Assembly: GCA_044869895.1 (NCBI GenBank)
Contig: JBIOXZ010000013.1
Coordinates: 1-21,419, forward strand
Length of the DNA stretch: 21,419 bases
Reading direction: 5' to 3'
Source of the DNA: AC-69 sp044869895
Lineage (GTDB): Bacteria > Actinomycetota > UBA4738 > HRBIN12
How positions within the stretch are numbered: position 1 is the stretch's first letter; each line of letters starts with the position of its first letter. Below, one piece after another: positions 1 through 6,364 of this stretch. A model generated the notes under the pieces. That model did not search any database and was not told where the DNA came from. It saw only the letters and a list, made by a program, of their open reading frames with translations. The translations under genes and the position numbers were made by a program.

Positions 1-288
1 GGTCCGATCCTCGCCGGTCTGGCGGGGCAGGCGCTCACGACCGGAGGCTTCCGAGCGGCCTTCGTCGCCTACGCCGTCTCGGCGACCGCCATCGTGATGC
101 TGGCCTTCACGGCGGCGTTCTTCGTCGCGCTCGCTCAGGAGCGCACCACGGAGCGGATCAAGACAGGCGTTCCTACGGTCAAGAGGTGGGGCGGGTACGC
201 CTTGGTGCTGGTAGGCGCGTGGTTCGTCGCCCTCGGCGTCTTCGCCGACTTCTTCGCCCGCGTGTTCCCGGTCGAGCCGCACGCGTAG
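1..288 (+). CDS. CcdA/DsbD-type membrane protein, C-terminal part (5' truncated by window edge)
   Basis: An open frame runs from the first base to a TAG at 286-288 and gives 95 residues. It begins with G-P-I-L-A-G-L-A, like the stretch after the second conserved cysteine of CcdA proteins (…PCxGPxLA…). Two hydrophobic helices follow, separated by a basic loop, so this is the C-terminal end of a cytochrome c biogenesis/DsbD transmembrane domain. Members pass electrons across the membrane to extracytoplasmic thioredoxin-like proteins. The next recognisable sequences are a thioredoxin fragment and an AhpD-like protein, which fits a thiol-redox context. A second, complete CcdA homologue lies at 6365-7123. 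The family call rests on a short segment; another small multi-helix transporter is possible. Confidence 0.6.
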   Translation, partial: GPILAGLAGQALTTGGFRAAFVAYAVSATAIVMLAFTAAFFVALAQERTTERIKTGVPTVKRWGGYALVLVGAWFVALGVFADFFARVFPVEPHA

Positions 289-428
289 CGACATGTGGGG
301 AGGTGATGATTCGCGAGTGATCAGGTTTGTCCGGTTGCTGACGCTCTGCTCGGCGCGTGGATCGCTTCGTCGTTCAGTGGATCTCGGAGTGGAATACGGG
401 GTGCTGACGTCGGGAAGGAGTGGTTGGC

Positions 429-572
429 ATGACCCGCACGGCACAGGAGTACGGCGTCTCGAGCATCCCGACGCTGATCCTGTTCAGCGGCGGCAAGGAG
501 CTGGGCAGGATCGTGGGGGCACAGAGCAAGGATGCCATCGCCCGCGCGCTCCTTCGCGACATCGCCGCGTAG
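429..572 (+). pseudogene. Thioredoxin, C-terminal half only
   Basis: The 47-residue product matches the second half of thioredoxin: Y-G-V-S-S-I-P-T-L-I-L-F (the cis-proline loop), then F-S-G-G-K and G-R-I-V-G-A. The N-terminal half with the W-C-G-P-C active site is absent. The same frame upstream meets a TGA at 405-407 after eight unrelated codons, and I find no WCGPC-like sequence in any frame of 289-428. An A/G-rich ribosome-binding sequence (GGAAGGAG, 413-420) sits 8 nt before the ATG, so the piece could still be translated. Without the CxxC it cannot act as a disulfide reductase. It looks like a deletion remnant next to the CcdA-like gene. The 140 bases between 288 and 429 hold nothing else I recognise. 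Confidence 0.75.
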
Positions 573-605
573 TCGTCCGGGGTTCAGATCTAGGAAGGAG
601 GATCG

Positions 606-983
606 ATGCCCGCACCGATCTTCGAGCTGATCCAAGAAGAAGACGCCAGTCCAGATGTGCGGCAGACCTACCAGGACATCAAGGCTCGGTACGGAGGCCG
701 TCTGCCCGACATCTACAAGGCGTTCGCGCACGATCCCGAGTACCTGGCGTCGATCAACCAGGACATGCAGCGTGTCCTCGAGCCTCGGAAGGTGGACGCG
801 AAGACCAAGGAGGTCATCGCGTTCGTCGTCGCAGCGATGAACGGCTGCGACTTCTGCCTCCACGCGCACGCGATTGGGCTCCGCCGACACGGCTTCGACG
901 ACGAGGCGATCGCCGAGATCCTGGGAGTAGCCTCCCTCTGGAGCGAGGTGAACCGGTTCAACATCGGAGCACGGGTGACCTGA
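606..983 (+). CDS. Carboxymuconolactone decarboxylase (AhpD-like) family protein, Cys form
   Basis: The 125-residue protein carries the AhpD signature C81-D-F-C84-L-H-A-H88, that is CxxCxxxH, on the second helix of the CMD fold. It is preceded by the usual K-T-K-E-V-I-A-F-V-V helix and followed by the G-F-D-D-E-A-I-A-E-I segment. Family members are thiol peroxidases or disulfide-relay proteins in which the two cysteines and the histidine are catalytic. Length is typical of single-domain members. The ATG is preceded by AGGAAGGAGG at 591-600, a strong ribosome-binding site. It lies 33 nt after the thioredoxin remnant and is probably co-transcribed with it. It is the all-cysteine relative of the two UGA-containing AhpD-like genes at 9704-10231 and 13515-14066. 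Its physiological substrate cannot be read from the sequence. Confidence 0.92.
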   Translation: MPAPIFELIQEEDASPDVRQTYQDIKARYGGRLPDIYKAFAHDPEYLASINQDMQRVLEPRKVDAKTKEVIAFVVAAMNGCDFCLHAHAIGLRRHGFDDEAIAEILGVASLWSEVNRFNIGARVT

Positions 984-1058
984 CCCGATCGGAGCCTCTC
1001 GTCGGTCCAGCAACGCAAGGCGACCGGCACCGAGGGGTAGGCAAATCTCGACGGGATC

Positions 1059-1080
1059 GCGCCCGCGTTCAGGCGGGCGC
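1059..1080. terminator. GC-rich hairpin between convergent genes
   Basis: GCGCCCGC at 1059-1066 and GCGGGCGC at 1073-1080 form a perfect 8-bp stem with a 6-nt loop. It lies 76 nt after the AhpD-like stop and at the 3' end of the oppositely oriented debranching remnant. No U-run follows on either strand, so it is terminator-like by position and stability only. Confidence 0.5.
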
Positions 1081-1603
1081 TATCCTGTCAAAACGTCCTT
1101 GCGTCCACCCCGGACCGGAACGCACGCGAAGCCGCAGCTTGCCGAAGGCGGAGGGAGGCTTGGCCGTCGAGCGTAGACGACCCGTCGCCGACGTCCAGGC
1201 CGAGCACCGTCCGGAGCAGCAGGAGCGGCGCCGCCGCCGACCAGGCTTGCGGTCGAGACGCTGTCGGGTACTCGACCGGTATCCGCGTTCGCTCTCGCGG
1301 GAACCCAGCGAAGACCTCGGGCAACCGATGCTCGAAGACCTCGGCGGCCTCAAATCAGGGCGACCGCAAGCGTCCCCGCCTCCTTCCGGACCCGTACCGT
1401 CGCATGCCCTCGGCCACGATCGCCGTGTCGTGAGGCCACACCGTCCCGTTGTGGTACTCGATGGGGCTGTAGCCGGCGTCGGCGGTCGACATCGTCCGGA
1501 TCCCCCATCCGCTGAGCATGTCCTCGGCCAAGAGCCGGTGCACCGTGAGGGCGGCGCGAGGCTTGTCAGCGATCCCGCTCCACAGCAGGTGGCTGACGTT
1601 GGA
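1069..1603 (-). pseudogene. Glycogen debranching enzyme (amylo-alpha-1,6-glucosidase domain) remnant
   Basis: On the minus strand, three frames in turn match the C-terminal part of bacterial amylo-alpha-1,6-glucosidases. The first reads S-N-V-S-H-L-L-W-S-G-I and then Y-H-N-G-T-V-W-P-H-D-T, the conserved (alpha/alpha)6-barrel motif. After the R-R-Y-G codons the frame shifts to K-E-A-G-T-L-A-V-A-L, shifts again to F-E-A-A-E-V-F-E-H-R, and continues to W-S-A-A-A-P-L-L-L-L. Near the end the match moves once more to A-F-G-K-L-R-L-R-V. So at least three frameshifts have accumulated. Roughly the first 500 residues of a normal protein are missing: homology starts abruptly at about 1603, directly against the glutaredoxin gene. 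This is a dead fragment left by a deletion or rearrangement. An intact copy may exist elsewhere in the genome. Confidence 0.85.
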
Positions 1604-1832
1604 GCTTCTCCGCCAGCTCCTCGTTCGTGGGCTCCGCGAGGTGCGACCCGTCGGGGAAGACGATCGTCGGGATGATCGCCGCTCCACCGTTCAGCCGCTC
1701 CACGTGAGCCTTCGCGCCCGGGTCGCGGTCGAGGTCGACCCAGCTGAACGAGATGCGCTGCTCGACAAGGAACCGCTTCGAGCGACGACAGTCGGGGCAC
1801 CAGTCCGCTCCGAACACCGCGATGTCTGCCAT
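1566..1832 (-). CDS. Glutaredoxin / mycoredoxin-like protein with a chimeric tail
   Basis: The 88-residue product has the thioredoxin-fold active site W11-C12-P-D-C15 followed by R-R-S-K. It also has the V-D-L-D-R-D second strand, the cis-proline motif I-I-P-T-I-V-F and the P-D-G-S turn. This is the layout of actinobacterial mycoredoxins and glutaredoxin-like proteins, which reduce mixed or protein disulfides in the cytoplasm. The start is ATG at 1832, with GGGAGGAG just upstream. The normal C-terminus ends near N-E-E-L-A-E-K-L. The last ten residues (Q-R-Q-P-P-A-V-E-R-D-R) are encoded by debranching-enzyme DNA read in another frame, because the natural stop was lost at the junction near 1603. 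The fold and active site are intact, so the protein is probably functional. Confidence 0.85.
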   Translation of the reverse strand: MADIAVFGADWCPDCRRSKRFLVEQRISFSWVDLDRDPGAKAHVERLNGGAAIIPTIVFPDGSHLAEPTNEELAEKLQRQPPAVERDR

Positions 1833-1923
1833 GTCTCCTCCCTCGTTCCGTCGACCGGAAGAACCGAGCGGATCGGAGCGAATGTCCGCGACCGTCAGGG
1901 AGCGGACGGTCCCGGCGTCACGG

Positions 1924-2070
1924 TCAAGCCGCCTTGCGAAGAGCGGCGTCGCGGTGGCGCGCCGCCGCCTTCACGCGGAGCACGTCGGGATCGCGAGGGT
2001 CGAGCGGCTGGACCTCATCGAGATCCCGCCGCGGATGGAGCTTCTGCTTCTGGATCCTGATCCGACGCAT
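1924..2070 (-). CDS. Small basic conserved-type protein, function unknown
   Basis: A 48-residue minus-strand frame ends with TGA at 1924. It contains K-L-H-P-R-R-D-L-D-E-V-Q-P-L-D-P-R-D-P-D-V-L-R, a highly charged pattern that I associate with short uncharacterised proteins of high-GC actinobacteria. No domain, membrane helix or cysteine motif is present. I chose the ATG at 2070 because the sequence before it looks like spacer, but no good ribosome-binding site precedes it; the frame stays open up to 2133. It lies between the membrane-protein gene (stop at 2093) and the glutaredoxin gene, on the same strand. The regular composition supports a real gene; the start is uncertain. Confidence 0.55.
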   Translation of the reverse strand: MRRIRIQKQKLHPRRDLDEVQPLDPRDPDVLRVKAAARHRDAALRKAA

Positions 2071-2092
2071 CGCGAACGCCGCCCATGCATCC

Positions 2093-2605
2093 CTAGAGCA
2101 CGCTCGCAGCGTAGATCGCCCCGGTGACCACACCGAAGGCGACGTGCGCCTTGAGCGAGCCGGCCGGCGTCATCGAGCCATATCCCACGAGGGCGATGCC
2201 CGGACGATTGAGATCGCCCGATCGAATGAGCGGGTGCGCCATCGACAGCATCATCGGTAGGACGATCAGCACGGCGACGCCGTGCACGGCTCCGATCAAC
2301 AGGTCCCAAGCGGCCGCCGAGCCGACCGAGGACACGCCGATCGCGGTGAGCAGTCCGGCGTGGACAAGCCCGAAGACCGCCGACAGCATCAAGTGGACGA
2401 CGAGCCCGATCGCGTAGGCGGTGCTCCGCGACGACCTCGGCGCCACCATCGAGCCACGCAGGTGCAGGAAGTTCATCCGGGTCATGCCGACCCCCAGACC
2501 CATGTAGACCACCAGCAGGAACGCGATGCCACCGATCAGCCCGGCCACGATCGCCGACCCCGCGTCGTAGTTCCCCGTGAGGCTTGCCGCAGCGAGGATG
2601 CTCAT
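2093..2605 (-). CDS. Small polytopic membrane protein, unknown function
   Basis: The 170-residue protein has four clear hydrophobic helices. They lie roughly at residues 14-40, 64-92, 98-122 and 152-170, separated by short loops and one more polar stretch (S-G-D-L-N-R-P). There is no signal peptide, catalytic motif or cysteine pair. A strong ribosome-binding site (GAAGGAGG on the minus strand) lies 6 nt before the ATG at 2605, so the start is well supported. It sits about 100 nt downstream of the Crp/Fnr-type gene and may be co-transcribed. I do not recognise the family with confidence. Confidence 0.8.
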   Translation of the reverse strand: MSILAAASLTGNYDAGSAIVAGLIGGIAFLLVVYMGLGVGMTRMNFLHLRGSMVAPRSSRSTAYAIGLVVHLMLSAVFGLVHAGLLTAIGVSSVGSAAAWDLLIGAVHGVAVLIVLPMMLSMAHPLIRSGDLNRPGIALVGYGSMTPAGSLKAHVAFGVVTGAIYAASVL

Positions 2606-2709
2606 GTCGACCTCCTTCGTCCCGTCCGTCCGTCATCTGCTTCCGAAGCGAGGAACGATGGGGGCAGCCAGGTCCCTTCGGGACCGTCAGCGGGCGAACA
2701 GTCTCTCGG

Positions 2710-3423
2710 TCAGGCCTCGGGCTTGCGGCCCGCGACGCGGCCCAGACCCGCCGGATCCGAGATATCGACCCGACGGTAGGAGAGGCTCACGAGGCGCTCA
2801 CGCTCGAGATCCCGGAGCACCTTGTTTAGGGAAGGCCGGCGCACGCCGAGCAGCGAGGCGAGGGATTCCTGAGGGAGCTCCACCGATCCCTCGTGCTGTT
2901 CGTCGAGGAGGAGCATCGACAGCTGGGCTCGGAGGTCGCGACCGCCGAGCTGCAGGATCCGGTGCTCCGCGTGCATCAGCCGGCCGGCGACGCTCGACAG
3001 CCACCTGCGGGCGAGGGCGGGCCGGGAGGCGATCAGCCATTCGAAGTCCGGCGCGGACAGGCGGAGGGCTTGCACGTGATCGACCGCGCGGGCCGAGTCC
3101 GGCAGCGGCATCTCGAGGATGAGGCTGATATCGCCGTCGACTTCACCTGAGTGCACGATCTGCAGGATCATCCGTCATCGCCCGTCGCGTCTGCTGAGCT
3201 CGATGCGTCCCTCCCGGACGATCCACACGGCCTCCGAGGTCGCACCTTGGGCGAACAGCGGCGCGCCAGGCTCGAGCGCCACCGGTTGGAGGCGGTTCCC
3301 GAGCTCCACGATGTCGGCTTCCGACAGGGGCGCCCAGTCACCGCGGCCGACACAGCGCGCGAGCCACGCGGCTTCCCGAACCATGTCGTCGGGTCCGCCA
3401 CGAGCAAACGGCAGCAGCCTCAT
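2710..3423 (-). pseudogene. Crp/Fnr-family transcription regulator interrupted by an in-frame TGA
   Basis: Read through one TGA (3175-3177), a single frame encodes about 236 residues with the full Crp/Fnr layout. The cyclic-nucleotide-binding-like beta roll spans about residues 30-130 (L-F-A-Q-G, then R-E-G-R-I-E-L-S-R-R-D). A dimer helix follows (A-R-R-W-L-S-S-V-A-G-R-L). The winged helix-turn-helix comes last: L-P-Q-E-S-L-A-S-L-L-G-V-R-R-P-S-L-N-K-V-L. The TGA is codon 83, inside a beta-roll loop where relatives usually have arginine or glycine; CGA to TGA is a single C-to-T change. No cysteine is expected there, so selenocysteine is unlikely. An ATG two codons later (3171) could restart translation and give the dimer and DNA-binding part alone. 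The start at 3423 is the best ATG but lacks a strong ribosome-binding site. Confidence 0.8.
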
Positions 3424-3506
3424 CCCGCGTACGATACGGCACGCTCCGCTACTGGGAGTCGATACGTAACCGTCATCGGCCTCACAATGAGAAGGTCCGC
3501 GGCCCG

Positions 3507-4235
3507 TCAGCCCAGACGGAGGACCGAGTCGCCGGCGAAGAGGTCGTCGGGCACGCCGAGACCGAGATGCCCGTAGACGAATGATGGGACCGAGATGTCG
3601 GCGAGGTAGAGCTCGCCGACGTACGACGGGGCCCTTGCCAGCCCAACCTTGGGAAGCGCGAGCGTCAGGGTCGCGGTCGCACGCACGCACGGCATGCGTG
3701 GCTCGCCGGACGTGACGTCCAGACCGCTCGGCGTATCGAGCGAGCAGACCGGAGCGGTTTGATGGAGGCACCAGCGCATGAGCTCCGCCGCTCGACCCCG
3801 CGGATCCCCGTGCAGGCTGTAGCCGAGGATCGCGTCGATCACAAGAGCGGACGCCGCCGGCTCTTCGGTCACCGCGATCCCCATCCGTTCGACGACGTCG
3901 AGCTGATGGCGCGGCACCTCGCCCATCCGATCCGAGCTGGAGAGCACCACGCTCACGTCGACCGCGTGATTCCTGAGGTGACGCGCCGCAACGAGTCCCC
4001 CGCCGCCGTTGCCGCCCGGTCCCGCCAGGACGGTGACCTCGTGCGGCGCGAAACGATGGACCGCGAGTGATGCGAGGTTGCGGCCCGCGTTCTCCATCAT
4101 CTGGATCAGCTCGATGTGGAGCTCCTCCACCATGATGCGGTCGACTTCGCGCATCTGCTCGGCGGTGACGGCCGGGATCGTCGATGCGGGCACGACTGGG
4201 ATTCCAGTGTCGTCGTGTGCGATGCTCGACGACAT
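3507..4235 (-). CDS. nnrE: NAD(P)H-hydrate epimerase-like protein (YjeF N-terminal domain)
   Basis: The 242-residue protein has the YjeF_N Rossmann-like fold. It opens with T-A-E-Q-M-R-E-V-D and M-M-E-N-A-G-R-N-L, and has the glycine-rich loop at about residues 70-85, the V-I-D-A-I-L-G motif and the conserved S-L-D-T-P-S-G-L-D loop. The family epimerises damaged NAD(P)HX so that a dehydratase can repair it. The C-terminal dehydratase domain of bifunctional forms is absent. The signature loop reads G-P-G-G-N-G-G-G-G instead of the usual GxGNNGGDG, so one Asn and the Asp are replaced by Gly; activity may be altered. The start at 4235 overlaps the stop of the upstream HAD gene (TGATG), indicating translational coupling. 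The next gene on the strand, the Crp regulator, begins 83 nt downstream. Confidence 0.85.
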   Translation of the reverse strand: MSSSIAHDDTGIPVVPASTIPAVTAEQMREVDRIMVEELHIELIQMMENAGRNLASLAVHRFAPHEVTVLAGPGGNGGGGLVAARHLRNHAVDVSVVLSSSDRMGEVPRHQLDVVERMGIAVTEEPAASALVIDAILGYSLHGDPRGRAAELMRWCLHQTAPVCSLDTPSGLDVTSGEPRMPCVRATATLTLALPKVGLARAPSYVGELYLADISVPSFVYGHLGLGVPDDLFAGDSVLRLG

Positions 4236-4747
4236 CAGCCAGTCGGCTCGTCGACCGCGAGGATCGCCTCGGCGACAGCCGAGAAATCCGGGCCAGCCAG
4301 GTGGGGTGGTCGCTCCAGCACGAACGGCACGTCGGTTCTCGACACGTATGCCGCCGCGCATCCAGCCCGTATCGCGCCCCACACGTCCCAGTCATGGGCT
4401 GCCACCATGCGCATCTCCGAGGGCCGTACGCCGAGGTGCTCGGCCGCCATCAGGTACAGCTCCGGGGCGGGTTTGTACCGCCGAACCTCCTCGACGGACA
4501 GCACGCGGTCGAACAGCTCCAGGATGCCGGCGTGCTCGAGCTGGGACCGTACCATCTCGCACTCCGCCCGATCGAGGCGAAATCCTGGTAGGAGTCCGTC
4601 AGCGTCGCCACCAAAGAGGCATGGAGCAGCCGGGCGAACCACTCGCCAAGCGGGGCAGCGTCTCCGAAAGCTCGGGCGAACGGGTCTCGAAGGGGCGCCA
4701 GGGTGGAGGAGCGTCTCGTTCACGTCAAAGACGAGCACCCTGCACAC
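4235..4747 (-). pseudogene. Haloacid dehalogenase type II-like gene, frameshifted and internally deleted
   Basis: The open frame (GTG start at 4747, 170 residues) begins with the HAD motif I nucleophile region V-F-D-V-N-E-T-L-L. It ends with a good family C-terminus: S-Q-L-E-H-A-G-I-L, then S-V-E-E-V-R-R-Y-K-P-A-P-E (motif III lysine) and V-A-A-H-D-W-D (motif IV). Between them the frame is nonsense. The +1 frame over about 4690-4570 instead reads L-R-D-P-F-A-R-A-F-G-D, L-G-E-W-F-A-R-L-L-H-A-S and T-D-S-Y-Q-D-F, exactly the family's cap region. An extra C in a CCCC run explains the first shift. About 60 codons are then missing, including the L-T-N-S motif II region, and the original frame returns. 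The gene therefore cannot make a normal dehalogenase. The indel could in part be a sequencing error; the deletion cannot. Confidence 0.8.
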
Positions 4748-4840
4748 CGGCCTCCCTCGAGCTCGACCAGGCGGGTCAAGCCTACTCGGGCGCTACTCGG
4801 GCCCGACTCGCGCGGTCCCGGCACCCGGCCACCGAGATGG

Positions 4841-5506
4841 TCAGGCGACGATCCCGAAGAGGTCCGCAACGCGCTCCTGGAGCCCGTCGGCGCTGAGCGG
4901 GCCAACCCACACGTCGGCGATCTCACCGCCCGGCCGAACGAAGATCGTCGTCGGCATGCCCTGACCGCCAACGGCGCGGAAGAACTCGCCCCGCTCGTCG
5001 ATCGCGGTGTCATACGTGATGCCGGTCTCACGCGCGAGATCGATGCTCGCGCCCCGAGCATCGCTCTGGGAGACGCCGAGGAACGCCACATCCTCACCCA
5101 GGAGCCGATGGACGCGCTCGAAGTCGGGCATCTCAGCGATACAGAACGGGCACCACGACGCGAAGAAGTTGATCACCAGCGGATGGTCGGCGTAGTCGGC
5201 GTAGTCGATGGCGCCGTCGCCCTCGAGCTGCGGGAGCCGCAGCTCCTCGAGCGTTCCGCCCCGGCGGAGATCACCCGCGAACGCGACGCCCGAGGGCCGC
5301 AGGTCACGGACGAGCCCGACGGCCAACGCCACGCCGGCCACCACCAGGACGAGGGCGAGAGCCGCCACCTTCGCGCGGGTGACCAACCGAGCACGTCGCG
5401 CTCGTCGCGCGAGCGCGACCTTCGCTGCGGCTCGCCGCCCGCGCTTCGCTTCGGCCTTCAGATCGGGGGCGCGACCCGTCGCCCTCGCGTCCCCCGATCC
5501 GCTCAT
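4841..5506 (-). CDS. Membrane-anchored TlpA/ResA-like thioredoxin
   Basis: The 221-residue protein has a very basic cytoplasmic N-terminus (about residues 17-46), one membrane anchor (about 47-67) and an extracytoplasmic thioredoxin fold. The active site is W118-C119-P-F-C122 inside I-N-F-F-A-S-W, and G-M-P-T-T supplies the cis-proline at P185. TlpA/ResA/CcmG-type proteins reduce disulfides outside the membrane using electrons delivered by CcdA; a ccdA gene is the first gene of this operon. The ATG at 5506 overlaps the anti-sigma stop by four bases (ATGA), so the two are translationally coupled. It is the last gene of the set ccdA, sigma, anti-sigma, tlpA. No product-specific substrate can be assigned; cytochrome c maturation or general envelope disulfide reduction are both possible. 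Confidence 0.9.
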   Translation of the reverse strand: MSGSGDARATGRAPDLKAEAKRGRRAAAKVALARRARRARLVTRAKVAALALVLVVAGVALAVGLVRDLRPSGVAFAGDLRRGGTLEELRLPQLEGDGAIDYADYADHPLVINFFASWCPFCIAEMPDFERVHRLLGEDVAFLGVSQSDARGASIDLARETGITYDTAIDERGEFFRAVGGQGMPTTIFVRPGGEIADVWVGPLSADGLQERVADLFGIVA

Positions 5507-5793
5507 GAGCCGGAGGGTTCCGACGGTCCTGCCGGTCCGCCCTGGCTCGTGAACTGCACGGCCGCCCGCACGCGGTCCCGAAGGCCCGCCGAGGCGTGCT
5601 CGCGGGCCTCCTCCGCCACGCTCCGTCCGAGCCGGCCCAGGAGCACCTCGCGCCAGCAGTCCTCGCAGTGCAGCAGGTGCGCTTCGAACCACCGGGTCGC
5701 GCGCCTCGACAGCTCGCCCGTCACGTACTCGGCGGCGTTGCGTTCGGGGTCGTGTGGCCGACGCCGGAATCCCTGCCGCATCCAGCGGATCAT
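5503..5793 (-). CDS. Zinc-binding anti-sigma factor (ZAS/RsrA-like)
   Basis: The 96-residue protein contains H39-L-L-H-C43-E-D-C46, the H-x3-C-x2-C zinc motif of ZAS anti-sigma factors, following a helix with E-L-S-R-R. There is no membrane segment, so it is soluble, as in RsrA. In RsrA-type proteins oxidation of the zinc-site cysteines releases the sigma factor; I infer the same here from the motif and the thiol-redox neighbours. The ATG overlaps the sigma stop by four bases (ATGA) and the stop overlaps the tlpA start by four bases. This arrangement is normal for a cognate sigma/anti-sigma pair. The tail (G-G-P-A-G-P-S-E-P-S-G) is low-complexity. Confidence 0.9.
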   Translation of the reverse strand: MIRWMRQGFRRRPHDPERNAAEYVTGELSRRATRWFEAHLLHCEDCWREVLLGRLGRSVAEEAREHASAGLRDRVRAAVQFTSQGGPAGPSEPSGS

Positions 5794-6314
5794 CGACTGA
5801 CCTCCTCGATCCGGTCACCGAGGAGTCGTGCGAGCGCGCGCCGGCCTCGGTGGAGCCGGGACAAGACGGTGCCGCGAGGCGTCTCCATCGCCTCGGCGGC
5901 CTCATAGGTGGAGAACTCGGACAGGTCGACCAGCGTGATCGCCACGCGCTGCTCCTCCGGCAGCTGGCGCATCGCCCAGTACAGCTGTTCGCGCTCGATC
6001 TCGCCGACGGCCCGCGATTCCGGGTCCGAGCCCGATGCGGCATCGACCATCCACTCCTCGAACGGCACCTCGGACGGCCGGCGTGCCCGTGTGCGGTATC
6101 GGGACCGAGCCAGGTTCAGGCAGATCGTGGCGAGCCACGGCGCGACCTTCTTGGGGCGACGGTGATCGGCCCACGCCCGAAACGCCTGAAGGAACGTGTC
6201 CTGCACCAGGTCCTCCGCGTCCTGGCGACCGTCGGTCAGTCGGCGGGACAGGTTGTAGACGAGGTCCACCGCACCCATCGTGGCTCGCAGGAATTCGTCC
6301 TGATCGCTGGCCAT
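5790..6314 (-). CDS. ECF (sigma-70 family) RNA polymerase sigma factor
   Basis: The 174-residue protein has region 2 at about residues 17-50 (V-Y-N-L-S-R-R-L, then D-A-E-D-L-V-Q-D-T-F-L-Q-A-F-R) and region 4 at about 117-165 (L-P-E-E-Q-R-V-A-I-T-L, then S-T-Y-E-A-A-E-A-M and G-T-V-L-S-R-L-H-R-G-R). There is no region 1 or 3, so it is a compact ECF sigma. It overlaps its zinc anti-sigma by four bases. A promoter-like element, GGAAT then 17 nt then CGTCC, lies 17 nt upstream of the ATG in the gap after ccdA. That matches autoregulation, and the same element recurs upstream of seven other transcription units in this window. I infer that this sigma reads all of them. The GGAAT -35 box resembles that of SigR/SigH-type redox sigmas. 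Confidence 0.93.
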   Translation of the reverse strand: MASDQDEFLRATMGAVDLVYNLSRRLTDGRQDAEDLVQDTFLQAFRAWADHRRPKKVAPWLATICLNLARSRYRTRARRPSEVPFEEWMVDAASGSDPESRAVGEIEREQLYWAMRQLPEEQRVAITLVDLSEFSTYEAAEAMETPRGTVLSRLHRGRRALARLLGDRIEEVSR

Positions 6315-6330
6315 CGCTCTTCACCTAGTA

Positions 6331-6357
6331 GGACGCTCGCGCCGGCCGGGCGATTCC
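6331..6357 (-). promoter_or_regulatory. Putative ECF promoter upstream of the sigma gene (autoregulatory)
   Basis: Minus strand: GGAAT (6353-6357), 17-nt spacer, CGTCC (6331-6335). It lies in the 50-nt gap between ccdA and the sigma start at 6314, so the sigma, anti-sigma and tlpA genes can be transcribed separately from ccdA. It is one of eight copies of the same two-box motif in the window. Confidence 0.8.
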
Positions 6358-6364
6358 TCAGGTG

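Noticed and set aside
391..412. GGAAT followed by CGTC as a further promoter copy
   Set aside because: The spacer is only 12 nt and the C after GGAAT is missing.
293..1675. Very long open frames (such as this one, and others of 200-680 codons opposite real genes)
   Set aside because: They are arginine/proline-rich shadows of conserved genes in other frames, typical of high-GC DNA, and match no family.
2710..3423. Selenocysteine at the Crp TGA
   Set aside because: The column is Arg/Gly in relatives, no Cys is expected, and no stable hairpin follows at the usual distance.
3424..3506. A Crp-type operator (TGTGA…) upstream of the Crp/Fnr gene
   Set aside because: Only one half-site is recognisable; the other arm is too degenerate to support a call.
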